From assembly GCF_019218635.1 (NCBI RefSeq), contig NZ_JAHUZB010000002.1:558001-622000 (forward strand): DNA of 64,000 nt, written 5' to 3'. Source of the stretch: Enterococcus alishanensis (lineage in GTDB: Bacteria > Bacillota > Bacilli > Lactobacillales > Enterococcaceae). The stretch's first letter is position 1. Each line of letters begins with the position of its first letter. A model generated the notes under the pieces. That model worked only from the letters and a program-made list of their open reading frames with translations, was not told the origin of the DNA and did no database searches. The position numbers and the translations under genes are program-made. Shown piece by piece: positions 20,246 to 29,476 of the stretch.

Positions 20246-21541
20246 TTACTCAATACCAACTCTTTTAAATATTCCATCGACATTTCTTAAATGATAATTA
20301 TAATCGAAGGCATCATCTAAATCAATAGCTGATAAAACATTCGTTATATTTTCATCTTCCTCTAATAATGGACGGAAGGCAACTTGGTTATCCCAAGCAT
20401 ACGCAGTTTTCGGTTGCACCAAATCGTAGGCTGCTTCTCGTGACATCCCATGATCAATTAGCTTTAACATTACTCTTTGACTATAAATTAAACCAAAAGT
20501 TGCTTCCATATTACGTTTCATATTTTCTGGGAAGACAGTTAAATTTTTTACTATTTTGCTAAAACGATTTAACATATAATCAACTAAAATTGTTGTATCT
20601 GGTGTGATGATTCTTTCAGCAGAAGAGTGAGAAATGTCTCTTTCATGCCATAAAGCAACATCTTCAAAAGCTGTAATTAAATGGCCGCGAACCACTCGTG
20701 CCAATCCAGTCATATTTTCTGAACCAATTGGATTACGTTTATGAGGCATTGCTGAAGAACCCTTTTGACCTTTGGCAAAAAATTCTTCAACTTCACGGGT
20801 CTCAGATTTTTGTAAACCACGGATTTCAGTGGCAAATCTTTCAATTGAAGTAGCAATTAATGCCAAGCTTGAAAAGTATTCAGCATGTAAATCTCTTGGT
20901 AAAACTTGCGTAGAAATTTCTTGCGGACGAATTCCTAGATGTTCGCAAACATATTTTTCAACAAATGGTGGAATGTTAGCAAAAGTTCCTACTGCTCCAG
21001 AAATTTTGCCAGCTTCAACTCCTTTTGCTGCATGATCAAAACGTTCGATATTTCGCTTCATTTCAGAATACCACGTAGCCAATTTTAACCCAAAAGAAGT
21101 AGGTTCCGCATGAACACCGTGAGTACGTCCCATCATCACAACATTTTTGTTGGCTTTAGCTTTTTCTCCAATAATATCCAAAAATTCTGCTAGATCTTTA
21201 CGAATTAAATCATTGGCTTGTTTATATAGATAACCATATGCTGTATCCACAACATCAGTACTTGTTAAACCATAATGTACCCATTTTCGTTCTTCACCTA
21301 ATGTCTCAGAGACTGCTCTTGTAAAAGCAACGACATCATGCCTAGTAGATTCTTCAATCTCTAAAATACGATCAATATCAAAATCAGCATTGGCACGGAT
21401 TTTTTCAACATCTGCTTTAGGAATCTCACCTAATTCTGCCCAAGCCTCGTCAGCTAAAATTTCAACTTCCAACCAAGCACGGTAACGATTTTCGTCACTC
21501 CAAATGTCGCCCATTTCTTTGCGTGTATAACGTGGTATCAT
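20246..21541 (-). CDS. purB: Adenylosuccinate lyase
   Basis: A 431-residue enzyme of the fumarase/aspartase superfamily that removes fumarate from SAICAR and from adenylosuccinate. It shows [37 protein letters not shown] with the catalytic His, and the flexible signature loop [16 protein letters not shown]. It is the third gene of purEKB, 13 bases after purK. Length is that of the Bacillus type. Confidence 0.97.
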   Translation of the reverse strand: MIPRYTRKEMGDIWSDENRYRAWLEVEILADEAWAELGEIPKADVEKIRANADFDIDRILEIEESTRHDVVAFTRAVSETLGEERKWVHYGLTSTDVVDTAYGYLYKQANDLIRKDLAEFLDIIGEKAKANKNVVMMGRTHGVHAEPTSFGLKLATWYSEMKRNIERFDHAAKGVEAGKISGAVGTFANIPPFVEKYVCEHLGIRPQEISTQVLPRDLHAEYFSSLALIATSIERFATEIRGLQKSETREVEEFFAKGQKGSSAMPHKRNPIGSENMTGLARVVRGHLITAFEDVALWHERDISHSSAERIITPDTTILVDYMLNRFSKIVKNLTVFPENMKRNMEATFGLIYSQRVMLKLIDHGMSREAAYDLVQPKTAYAWDNQVAFRPLLEEDENITNVLSAIDLDDAFDYNYHLRNVDGIFKRVGIE

Positions 21542-21554
21542 GTTTTGCTCCTTT

Positions 21555-22685
21555 TTAGTCCCAAATTTTTGTATTTTTTACTTCTTCTAAAGTTTGATCA
21601 ACATCTTCAGTTAAAATGGTAATATGGCCCATTTTACGTCCTTTTTTAGCAGGTGATTTGCCATAATAATGGAACTGCCAATCGGGTTTTTCACCAATTA
21701 ATTGATAAGTATGCAATAAACGTTCACCCAAAATATTTACCATCACAGCTGGTGATAATAATTTGGGTTGACTTAACGGCCAACCGCAAACGCCACGAAC
21801 ATGTGCATCGAATTGGCTGATTGAACAAGCTTCAATCGTATAATGTCCTGAATTATGCGGTCGTGGAGCTAGTTCATTTACATAAAGTGTTCCCGCCTCA
21901 GTAAGAAATAATTCGATGCATAAAGTACCTACCAGACTGACACTTTTAGCAATAACTTTAGCAATACGACTAATTTCATCTGCTACATCTTGTTCAATTC
22001 TTGCAGGTGCAATCGTTTCATGTAAAATATTATTGCAATGAATATTTTCTACTACCGGAAAAGTCACATACTCCCCTTGAAGATTGCCACTTACAATAAC
22101 CGATAACTCTTTTTCAAAGGGAATCCATGATTCTAAGACACATGTTCCTTGACGTAATAAATTCATAGAAGGCGCTAAATCAGCTGAACTTTTTAAAACA
22201 TATTGCCCATGGCCATCGTATCCACCTCGCGTCGTTTTCAAGACACAAGGAAAACCAATCCCATCAATCGCTTCTTGAATATCCGTTGGAGAAATGATAG
22301 TGGCATAAGGCGCTATCACAATATTATTATTCTCCAAAAAATTTTTTTCCATCAGACGATCTTGAGTGATCGCCAACAAATCCGTCCCTTGCGGAACATT
22401 GGCTTTTTGAACGATTTGATTCAGTGTTGCCACGTCAACATTTTCAAACTCATAAGTAATCACATCACTGCGGCGAGCTAATTCTTCTAAAGCTAATTGA
22501 TCATTGTAGTTCGCCATAATATGCCAATCTGAAACTTGAGCTGCTGGACAATCTTCAACAGGGTCGACGATTCCAGTTCGAAAGCCCATTTCTTTAGCAC
22601 TAATTGCCATCATTCTACCTAATTGACCGCCGCCGACAATTCCAATTGTTGCGCCCGGTTGCAATGCTTTAACCAAGTTGTTCAC
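21555..22685 (-). CDS. purK: N5-carboxyaminoimidazole ribonucleotide synthase
   Basis: A 376-residue ATP-grasp enzyme that carboxylates AIR with bicarbonate and ATP. It shows the N-terminal [40 protein letters not shown], and the ATP/metal site [18 protein letters not shown]. It overlaps purE by 17 bases, as is common, so the two are translationally coupled. Confidence 0.97.
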   Translation of the reverse strand: MNNLVKALQPGATIGIVGGGQLGRMMAISAKEMGFRTGIVDPVEDCPAAQVSDWHIMANYNDQLALEELARRSDVITYEFENVDVATLNQIVQKANVPQGTDLLAITQDRLMEKNFLENNNIVIAPYATIISPTDIQEAIDGIGFPCVLKTTRGGYDGHGQYVLKSSADLAPSMNLLRQGTCVLESWIPFEKELSVIVSGNLQGEYVTFPVVENIHCNNILHETIAPARIEQDVADEISRIAKVIAKSVSLVGTLCIELFLTEAGTLYVNELAPRPHNSGHYTIEACSISQFDAHVRGVCGWPLSQPKLLSPAVMVNILGERLLHTYQLIGEKPDWQFHYYGKSPAKKGRKMGHITILTEDVDQTLEEVKNTKIWD

Positions 22686-23157
22686 TACTTTCTATTACAG
22701 TTTCTTTCATTTGTACTCTTTTATCTGCCAATCTTTCAGCAATTTTTTCATCTTCAATTGATAGAATCTGACCTGCTAACAATCCTGCGTTGGTTGCACC
22801 GGCTTTTCCAATTGCTGTTGTTGCAACTGGTACGCCACCTGGCATCTGAACAATTGATAATAAGGAGTCTAAACCATTTAGTGTTTTTGATTGTACTGGT
22901 ACACCTATCACTGGTAAAGTTGTTTTAGCTGCCACCATTCCAGGTAAATGTGCTGCACCCCCAGCACCAGCAATAATTACTTTGATTCCTCGATTTCTTG
23001 CATTCTTGGCAAATTCGAACATCAAATCCGGTGTTCGATGAGCAGAAACAACTTTCTTCTCATAATTAATTTCTAATTCATCTAAACTCTCACAAGCGTA
23101 CTTCATTGTTTCCCAATCAGAAGTACTACCCATAATTACAGCCACTGTTGCTACCAT
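22669..23157 (-). CDS. purE: N5-carboxyaminoimidazole ribonucleotide mutase
   Basis: A 162-residue class-I PurE that moves the carboxyl group of N5-CAIR to carbon 4. It shows [11 protein letters not shown], the catalytic [22 protein letters not shown] and [15 protein letters not shown]. First gene of purEKB. The region upstream carries a strong promoter and a PurBox. The presence of purK confirms the two-step PurE/PurK route. Confidence 0.97.
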   Translation of the reverse strand: MVATVAVIMGSTSDWETMKYACESLDELEINYEKKVVSAHRTPDLMFEFAKNARNRGIKVIIAGAGGAAHLPGMVAAKTTLPVIGVPVQSKTLNGLDSLLSIVQMPGGVPVATTAIGKAGATNAGLLAGQILSIEDEKIAERLADKRVQMKETVIESSEQLG

Positions 23158-23183
23158 ATTGTGCCCCTTTCTATGTCGTCTTT

Positions 23184-23259
23184 ATTTTAGCAAGTGAGAT
23201 TAAGCAAGTCAAAAAGAAACTGAATGATGTTTCAAATAATTAGTAAAACGTTCGGAAAA
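23184..23259 (-). promoter_or_regulatory. purE promoter with PurBox at about -76
   Basis: On the minus strand TTGACT (23212-23207) and TAAAAT (23189-23184) are 17 bases apart. A PurBox TTTTCCGAACGTT (23259-23247) is centred about 76 bases before the expected transcript start. That is the position described for PurR activation in Lactococcus lactis. The box lies at the edge of the xpt terminator. Confidence 0.8.
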
Positions 23260-23298
23260 AAAGATCACCTTTGTTTTTTTTACAAAGAATGACCCTTT
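23256..23298 (-). terminator. Intrinsic terminator of xpt
   Basis: On the minus strand GGTCATTCTTTGT pairs with ACAAAGGTGATC (one bulge, some wobble pairs) around a run of A, followed by TTTTTTT. Confidence 0.75.
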
Positions 23299-23312
23299 TA
23301 TAAACTTATATT

Positions 23313-23894
23313 TTACGCATCAGCCTTAGCAAATTCGATCTCACCATTTTTCAATGAAGCAATCCGAGCTAGAGAAACTACCGGAATATCCATATCTTCC
23401 AAAAGCTTTCGACCATCTTGGAAAGATTTTTCGATAATGATACCAACACCTTCGACATGTGCTCCTGCCTGACGACACAATTCAATTAATCCTTTGGCTG
23501 CTTGTCCATTCGCCAAGAAGTCATCCACAATAAGGACATTATCCTCAGCAGATAAAAACTTACGTGAGATAGAAATAGTACTAGTCACTTGTTTCGTAAA
23601 TGAATAAACTGATGACGTCAACAATTCTTCGTTCATAGTTAAGCTTTTTGATTTACGAGCGAAAATCATTGGTACGCCCAAAGTTTGAGCAGCAAAAATT
23701 GCTGGAGCAATACCAGAAGTTTCTAAAGTAACAACTTTAGTAATTTTTTTATCAGCAAATACTTCTGCCAATCGATCTCCCATTAAATTCATTAAAACAG
23801 GATCGACTTGGTGCGTCACAAATTCGTCAACTTTTAAGACATTCTCACCTAAAACACGGCCTCTTGCTGCAATTCGTTCTTCTAATTCCTGCAT
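23313..23894 (-). CDS. xpt: Xanthine phosphoribosyltransferase
   Basis: A 193-residue purine salvage enzyme that makes XMP from xanthine and PRPP. The PRPP loop [16 protein letters not shown] is near residue 125, and the N-terminal [15 protein letters not shown] is typical of Gram-positive Xpt. The start is set by AAGGGAAG six bases upstream, giving the usual length; an ATG seven codons earlier is rejected. In many relatives xpt is joined to pbuX and has a purine riboswitch. Here neither is present: the gene stands alone, and I could not find the aptamer in its leader. Confidence 0.95.
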   Translation of the reverse strand: MQELEERIAARGRVLGENVLKVDEFVTHQVDPVLMNLMGDRLAEVFADKKITKVVTLETSGIAPAIFAAQTLGVPMIFARKSKSLTMNEELLTSSVYSFTKQVTSTISISRKFLSAEDNVLIVDDFLANGQAAKGLIELCRQAGAHVEGVGIIIEKSFQDGRKLLEDMDIPVVSLARIASLKNGEIEFAKADA

Positions 23895-24005
23895 AAAATC
23901 TTCCCTTCTTTTCATGTGCTATCTCTATTAAAACAAAAAATCAGAAATATCTAAAGTGATTTTTGTCGTCAATTGAATTTTTAATCAAAATAACCAGTTA
24001 ATCAC

Positions 24006-24037
24006 AAAAAAAGTCCAAGAAAAAACTCTCGAACTTT
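24006..24037 (-). terminator. Terminator at the end of the glycine reductase operon
   Basis: On the minus strand AAAGTTCGAGA pairs fully (with three wobbles) to TCTTGGACTTT around GTTTTT and is followed by more T residues, eight bases after the grdD stop. Confidence 0.85.
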
Positions 24038-24044
24038 TTATGTC

Positions 24045-25199
24045 TTATAAATATTTTTCTGTTTTTAATAGCTCTCCTGCAACTGCTTCATTTTTTTCAT
24101 TTACAAGTAAAACCGGACCAGTACAACCCATGCCACTTTCAGCGTAAATATTTCTTTTCCATAAAGCTTGGACAGCTTCTTCTAATTCCATCACGTCGAT
24201 GCCGCCAATTTCCGCTGTTACAATTTCTTTTTCGGGGGCAATAACTTTCTCACTTGTTTCAGTCTTAACTTGTAAACTTTCACGAATTGCATTTAATTGA
24301 GCACTTAAAGCCTTGTCATATTCTTCCTTACTTACATCAGCAATTTTTCCTTTTGCTAATTCATAAGCATAGGTTAATGCATTTGCAATTACTGGCGCGC
24401 CACTTGCCCGTGAGATGATACAGATGTTGTCGCGATAATTTAATCCTACACCAGGACCATAACCAAAACCAGCTACTTCATATTGGCCGCCGCTATTATA
24501 AGCAGAAAATAGTTTCATTAAAACATTACCTGTCAAACTATCACAAACAACAACATCACAAGTTCCCGTTAATAAATCGTTCCCTCGCAAAACGATACCG
24601 CCATCCGCTCTAGCACTTTCGCCGAAGTTTAGTTCATAACCGTTTTCTTTTAATGAAACCAAAGCCCGTTCAACTGTCTTTGCACCATCGACATTCAAAA
24701 TACCCACGGTTGGATCTTTATGTCCTAATGTTTTTGCAACTGCTACACCATTGATGGCATTTAGCAACATTGCTTCATTTCTTTGCGTACTTGCCGTTCC
24801 TGTGGTAGTAGCGATAATCATTTCACGACCAAAAGCTGGCGTAATTACTCGACCAACAGTTGCTACTCCGATTGGAAAATTATAATGTAAAGTTACACAA
24901 CCATCAATTTTTCCATCATGCAATAATTCTTCCATCATTTCGTAAGCATCTTTTTGACAATCGGTGGTAGATACATGCTCAAAATCTCTGGCCCATTCTA
25001 CATCACTACCGATTAATACAACATCAAACAAATTATTCTGTTTGATTGTCTCAGCTGCCTGACGCATGACATCAAGACCTAATTCGCTACCGTCAATCGT
25101 TAAACCAATTTTTATTCTTGGTTCAATATGACCTGTTTCTAACGCATCCGCAAGTTGATTAAAAACTTTTGAAACTGCTTGATTTATTTGATTAGACAT
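24045..25199 (-). CDS. grdD: Glycine reductase complex component C, alpha subunit
   Basis: A 384-residue PlsX-like protein that, with GrdC, turns the Se-carboxymethyl group carried on GrdA into an acetyl thioester and releases acetyl phosphate by phosphate attack. The motif GMGCTGPVLLV places a cysteine at residue 359, the same position described as catalytic in Eubacterium acidaminophilum GrdD. TTTGTASTQRNEAMLLNAI and the GFGYGPGVGLNYRDN stretch are shared with PlsX. The start MSNQ follows AGGGGTG; an ATG 12 codons upstream is rejected. It is the last gene of the operon, ten bases after grdC. Confidence 0.95.
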   Translation of the reverse strand: MSNQINQAVSKVFNQLADALETGHIEPRIKIGLTIDGSELGLDVMRQAAETIKQNNLFDVVLIGSDVEWARDFEHVSTTDCQKDAYEMMEELLHDGKIDGCVTLHYNFPIGVATVGRVITPAFGREMIIATTTGTASTQRNEAMLLNAINGVAVAKTLGHKDPTVGILNVDGAKTVERALVSLKENGYELNFGESARADGGIVLRGNDLLTGTCDVVVCDSLTGNVLMKLFSAYNSGGQYEVAGFGYGPGVGLNYRDNICIISRASGAPVIANALTYAYELAKGKIADVSKEEYDKALSAQLNAIRESLQVKTETSEKVIAPEKEIVTAEIGGIDVMELEEAVQALWKRNIYAESGMGCTGPVLLVNEKNEAVAGELLKTEKYL

Positions 25200-25209
25200 G
25201 AAATCACCC

Positions 25210-26748
25210 CTAATCTTCCGACAAACTGGCGGCAAATTTTTTCAACGCTTTTGCAACTTCTTGTTTCACTAATGCTTCTACATCGCCTCTAGGTTCGTCG
25301 ACTTTACCATCATTTCGTTCGATCATAATGGATACACCATCAAATAAATTAGTCATTCTTCCTAAGAAAAGCGATCCTTTACCGACAATCATCGCACGAT
25401 TTTTATCACCAGAAGTTAAATCCTTAGTAGCAAAACCTAAATATGGTACGCCACTTGGAATATGTCCCTGTGTTGGTGCCCAACCTACTAAAGCTTTCTC
25501 GTTTACAAATTTCATTAAATCAGGTTTAGCAATATCTCCCCGCAACACACCGATTGCACCAATCATTTTTAGATTTGATAGTGGTACATCTCCTGCTCCG
25601 GCTGGTTTAGTAATATCTGGATTTTGCATTTCAACGGAATAAACGTCTACATCTTCAATTGATAAATTGGCTTTTGTTAAAGCATCACCAATCAAAGCCG
25701 TTGTTACTGCTTGTGGACTAGAACCACTAGAGACTTTGTGCATCCCTGTTAAATCATGACGAATTACTGGATGTTTACCATCATTTTCAGAAATTACCGC
25801 CGCGAATCCACCTAAAACATCTTCCAATATAGGAAATCCTTTACCCACGTGAGATTTTCCATTCATTCCAAGTTTTGCTGAGGCACCACCGGCTACAACA
25901 ACTACATTTTTATGCGTTCCAGCCGCAACTAATGAAGCAGCATTGATTAGAGCGTGAGTTGGTCCTGCACAGAAACTTCTGATATCACTACCTGTTGCAT
26001 TCACACAGCCACACAATTCAGCAATTGATTTGGCAAAGTTACCTCCGCCGCGTTGATTCATATCACCACAGGCTTCTTCACTGCATTCAATCACATAGTC
26101 AATTTTTGCTGGATCAATTTTTTGGTCAGCAAATAAATGTCGTAACGCTAGAATTCCGCTGGCTTTAACAACTAAATTTTCCAACATAACATGAGCATTC
26201 AAATTTACATCAATTTGATGGGCTCTTGATACACAACCAACTAATTGGCGATTATAATACAAACCTTCCGCAGCATTTTCAGCAATTTCTTCTTCCAACC
26301 AAGCCAAAGGTTTTTCATGTTTAATTTTTTCAACGTCATCTTTAAATAATGGATGATTGCTCAAAGCTGTTCGGACTTCTTCAGCAAAGTTTTCTTCTAA
26401 ATGAACAAGTTCAAATACGTCAGCAATTTGTAACAAACCATAAAAATCAAGCTCAGGCATAATTTCACCAAATTCACCAAACCGTTTTCCTTTTGGTGGA
26501 TTTTCTTGATTCACCCAGGGTTGAGGAATTTCTTTTAGTTGGTCATAATCCATGTTTCCAATAAAAGTTTGATTGGGTGCATAATCTACTATTTGATCAT
26601 AGGTTCTTATATTGTCATACAATGATTTTAAATAATCACTGTCAGGTGTAGTAATTTTTTCAGTCATTACTGTGGTACCGTTATGTTCGATCATGTCAGG
26701 CGTGTGTACTAAGACGTAACTTGCGCCTTGTAAAGTTGAGTATTTCAT
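25210..26748 (-). CDS. grdC: Glycine reductase complex component C, beta subunit
   Basis: A 512-residue protein with a thiolase/FabH-like fold, the acetyl-carrying partner of GrdD. Visible features are the glycine-rich ECSEEACGDMNQRGGGNF (about 221-238), the likely nucleophile Cys260 in SFCAGPTHALINA, VVVAGGASAKLGMNGKSH, and the late GAIGVLRGDIAKPDLMKF. The C-terminal third keeps the GWAPTQGHIPSGVPYLG motif. It acts in the cytoplasm and yields acetyl phosphate that acetate kinase can use to make ATP. The start ATG lies 18 bases after the trxA stop. Confidence 0.95.
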   Translation of the reverse strand: MKYSTLQGASYVLVHTPDMIEHNGTTVMTEKITTPDSDYLKSLYDNIRTYDQIVDYAPNQTFIGNMDYDQLKEIPQPWVNQENPPKGKRFGEFGEIMPELDFYGLLQIADVFELVHLEENFAEEVRTALSNHPLFKDDVEKIKHEKPLAWLEEEIAENAAEGLYYNRQLVGCVSRAHQIDVNLNAHVMLENLVVKASGILALRHLFADQKIDPAKIDYVIECSEEACGDMNQRGGGNFAKSIAELCGCVNATGSDIRSFCAGPTHALINAASLVAAGTHKNVVVVAGGASAKLGMNGKSHVGKGFPILEDVLGGFAAVISENDGKHPVIRHDLTGMHKVSSGSSPQAVTTALIGDALTKANLSIEDVDVYSVEMQNPDITKPAGAGDVPLSNLKMIGAIGVLRGDIAKPDLMKFVNEKALVGWAPTQGHIPSGVPYLGFATKDLTSGDKNRAMIVGKGSLFLGRMTNLFDGVSIMIERNDGKVDEPRGDVEALVKQEVAKALKKFAASLSED

Positions 26749-26766
26749 CGATTAACTTCCTTCCGC

Positions 26767-27087
26767 CTAAATATATTTTTGAATCATAGCCTCCACATTT
26801 TCACGGGTAACATCATCTTTAGCTACTTCATCAACTTTTTCACCGTTTTTATAGATGGAAACAACTGGTAAACCTAAAACTTTATGTTGAATGCAGAATC
26901 GACGGACTTTCTTTTGCGATGTATTAAACTTAGTAAAAGGAATTTTTTCACCGTATTCATTTGCTAAATCTTCAATCGCTGGCATCATAGCTAAGCAGTT
27001 TTCACAGCTTTCGCCCCACCAGTCGACTAAAACCAAATCTTTATTTGTTACTTCATTCTCAAAATTATCAACAGTTAATTCAATCAT
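26767..27087 (-). CDS. trxA: Thioredoxin of the glycine reductase system
   Basis: A 106-residue thioredoxin starting MIELTVDNFENEV. The active site is GESCENC (Cys28 and Cys31) after VDWW, unlike the WCGPC of housekeeping thioredoxins but like the Cys-Glu-X-Cys sites found in glycine reductase operons. The cis-proline motif LGLPVVSIYKNG is intact. It passes electrons from the neighbouring reductase to the selenoproteins. The start follows GGAGG by nine bases; the frame extends 23 codons upstream inside trxB, but that is out-of-frame trxB sequence. It begins one base after the trxB stop codon. Confidence 0.93.
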   Translation of the reverse strand: MIELTVDNFENEVTNKDLVLVDWWGESCENCLAMMPAIEDLANEYGEKIPFTKFNTSQKKVRRFCIQHKVLGLPVVSIYKNGEKVDEVAKDDVTRENVEAMIQKYI

Positions 27088-27088
27088 T

Positions 27089-28054
27089 TTAAACAACCTC
27101 CATGCTTTTGATTTTTTCGATATATTTTTGTGCGGAGAATGCTGCGGTTGCTCCATCTCCAGCTGCAGTAATTACTTGTCTTAATACTTTAGGTCTGACA
27201 TCACCACAGGCAAATACGCCTGGTACATCTGTCTTCATTGCGTCATCAGTGACAACATAGCCATATTCATTCAAGTTCAATACGCCTTGATAAATATCTG
27301 AGTTTGGTACATTACCAATAAAGATAAATATACCAAATGTTCCATCTTCTTCATCTGCTTCGAAACGAGTTAATTCACCAGTTTCAGTATTTTTAATCGT
27401 CATGGCTTCAACAATGCCATCTCCTTCAATACTATCAACGACTGAATTAAAAATATAAGAAATCTTATCATTTGATTTAGCCTGCTCGATTGCTATTGCA
27501 TCTGCTGTTAAAAATGCTAAGTTTTGAATTAATGTAACTTTACGCGCAAAAGTTGTAATAAACATAGCTTCTTCAACGGCAGAGTTTCCACCACCAATAA
27601 CAAAAACTTCGAGATCTTCAAAGAAAGCGCCATCACATGTAGCACAATAAGAGACACCTTTACCACTTAGTTCTCGTTCACCTGGACAACCAATTCCTCT
27701 TGGGTGCGCTCCATTTGCACAAATAACTGCATATGCTTCAAGGATCGTTCCATCTTGACAGGTAATTTTTTTTACTGTATCAGAAAGATCCAGATCAACT
27801 ACTTTTTTACCGATTTCAATCTCTGCACCAAATTCTTTAGCTTGTTCAGTCATTCTTTGAATTAACTCTGGTCCACTGGTTTCTCCATCATTTTGTTTAA
27901 TTGAACCAGGGAAATTGGCTATTTCATGAGTAGACACAATTTGTCCGCCTAATTTTGTTTGTTCTAAGATTAAAACTTTTAGTCGTGCTCTAGCATTATA
28001 GATTGCTGCTGTTAAACCTGCTGGGCCACCACCAATAATAATCACATCATACAT
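27089..28054 (-). CDS. trxB: Thioredoxin reductase-like flavoprotein of the glycine reductase operon
   Basis: A 321-residue FAD protein with IIIGGGPAGLTAAIYNARA at the N-terminus, the redox disulfide CATC (Cys137, Cys140) and the FAD motif GVFACGDVRPKVLRQVITAAGDGATAA. It should reduce the adjacent thioredoxin. The second dinucleotide fold keeps GGGNSAVEEA, but the usual HRRxxxR that holds the 2'-phosphate of NADPH is replaced by IQNLAFLTAD. NADPH is therefore an unlikely donor; NADH or ferredoxin is possible, as described for clostridial variants. A strong hairpin precedes the gene, and its start follows GAAAGGAAG. Confidence 0.93.
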   Translation of the reverse strand: MYDVIIIGGGPAGLTAAIYNARARLKVLILEQTKLGGQIVSTHEIANFPGSIKQNDGETSGPELIQRMTEQAKEFGAEIEIGKKVVDLDLSDTVKKITCQDGTILEAYAVICANGAHPRGIGCPGERELSGKGVSYCATCDGAFFEDLEVFVIGGGNSAVEEAMFITTFARKVTLIQNLAFLTADAIAIEQAKSNDKISYIFNSVVDSIEGDGIVEAMTIKNTETGELTRFEADEEDGTFGIFIFIGNVPNSDIYQGVLNLNEYGYVVTDDAMKTDVPGVFACGDVRPKVLRQVITAAGDGATAAFSAQKYIEKIKSMEVV

Positions 28055-28080
28055 TTACAGTCTTCCTTTCTCATTTAAAA

Positions 28081-28113
28081 GTGGCTAGCACAAAGATTGC
28101 GCTAGCCACTTCA
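28081..28113 (-). repeat. Strong intergenic hairpin between grdB and trxB
   Basis: AAGTGGCTAGCGCAA and a matching TTGTGCTAGCCACTT form an almost perfect 13-15 pair stem with a tiny loop. Only four T follow on the minus strand, so it is a poor terminator. It may instead set mRNA processing or partial read-through between the reductase subunits and the thioredoxin pair. Confidence 0.7.
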
Positions 28114-28136
28114 TAAGCGCATTCTATCGCTTCAAA

Positions 28137-29441
28137 TTATTCAAAAACAGTTTGTGCATCTACAGGTGTTGTTAAAGCATTGAAAGCTTTATCAACTAAT
28201 TGTTTTCTTAATTTATACTCTTCCTCTGGTGCCAAGCTTGGGTTTCCTAGCGGATGAGGAATCGCAACAGTTGGAACAATTCGGTTTGCTCCTACTGTTA
28301 ATGAGATTGGTACGACTGTACACATGTGAACTACAGGGATACCAGTTTTTTCAATTTCTTTAACCATCGTTGCACCGCAACGAGTACAGGTTCCTCAGGT
28401 GGAAGTTAAGATAACTGCTTCGACACCATCTGCTAATAATTTTTTAGCAATTTCTGCTGCATATTTTTTAGCATTAGCAACGGCAGTTCCATTTCCCACA
28501 GTTGTATAGAAATAAGGATGAAGACTACCGATTTTTCCGTCTTTTTCCGCTTGGCGAACAACATCAAGTGGTAACACTCGATTAGGATCTTCATTCGCAT
28601 AAATTGGATCATAGCCACCATGTGCTGTCTCATAGTTTTCTGAAGTCAAACGATCCACACCAGAAATATCATAGGTACCAAATTTTGAAGCTGAGCTAGA
28701 TTCAATATGGTCAGGATTTCCTTTTGGAACAATCCCACCAGAAGTCACTAAACCAATTCGTGTTTTAGATAAATCTTTGATTGCTTCGGCTGGTGCGACA
28801 TTATCAAATTCAGGCATTGGATATTCAGTTACGAAATCTTCACCCTTTATTTTTTTCACCAGCATATCAACCGCTCTTGCTGACCCGCGTTCTTTCAATT
28901 GAACATTTTTTCGATGTCTTACATAGTAATTATCAGTTTCGGGATCAACTGCTTCTTTATTTAATAATTTAGTAATTAGTTTTGCCATTACTGGAACGAC
29001 TTTACGCATTCCGGCAGCACTATTTTTTGTTGGCACAATGTAAGAATCCTTGCGGTATAAATCTAACCCGGGATTTTCTTCATACATCCCAGTAACCGCA
29101 GGAATATTTAATTCTTCCATTACTGCCTTACTTACAGCACCACAAGCCATCCCATAACGTCCCGCATTAAATGCAGGGCCCGCAACGACTATGTCTGGTT
29201 TGAATTCCTTAATTAAATTAAGCACTTCCGATTTTGCAGAGTCCAAGTTTTCATTGAAATAACTGTCTCCGCAAACCACCGTTCCTACGATTTCAACGTT
29301 ATCACCTAGCGATTGTTGAAAAGCTAGGCCTGGACCAATTACTTCAGCTTTACTAAAGGGAGTGATATCGGCTTTTTCTTCGCCGCCAATCCCAGCATAA
29401 AACTGATTAATATAATGGACCAGTCTGAATTTTTCAGTCAT
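28137..29441 (-). CDS. grdB: Glycine reductase component B, selenoprotein subunit (in-frame TGA = selenocysteine)
   Basis: A 434-residue selenoprotein that binds the substrate glycine with GrdE and transfers the carboxymethyl group to the selenocysteine of GrdA. Codon 349 is TGA (28397-28395). Both sides match GrdB in one frame: upstream it ends GVEAVILTST, downstream it resumes GTCTRCGATMVKEIEKTG, giving a U-G-T-C redox motif. Conserved GrdB stretches VHYINQFYAGIGGEEKAD and VVAGPAFNAGRYGMACGAV are present, as is the C-terminal FALLING-like replacement by LTTPVDAQTVFE. A stem-loop fitting a bacterial SECIS lies just after the TGA. Ordinary gene calling would split it into 28395-29441 and 28137-28367. 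Confidence 0.96.
28363..28391 (-). promoter_or_regulatory. Predicted bacterial SECIS element in grdB
   Basis: Three bases after the TGA the RNA reads ACC, then UGUAC, then UCGUUGC-GGU-GCAACGA, then U, then GGU. The seven-pair upper stem is perfect with a GGU loop, and ACC/GGU can close a lower stem. A short stem with a G-U-containing loop placed here is what SelB recognises. Confidence 0.8.
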
Positions 29442-29476
29442 AATACGCCTCCTTGTTCAAATGATTTGCTAAAAAA

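Noticed and set aside
23895-24044. Purine riboswitch before xpt
   Set aside because: Expected from relatives, but the conserved core and kissing-loop sequences are not present in the leader.
28137-28367. Separate 76-residue gene after the grdB TGA
   Set aside because: It is the C-terminal part of GrdB in the same frame, with the SECIS hairpin just ahead of it.
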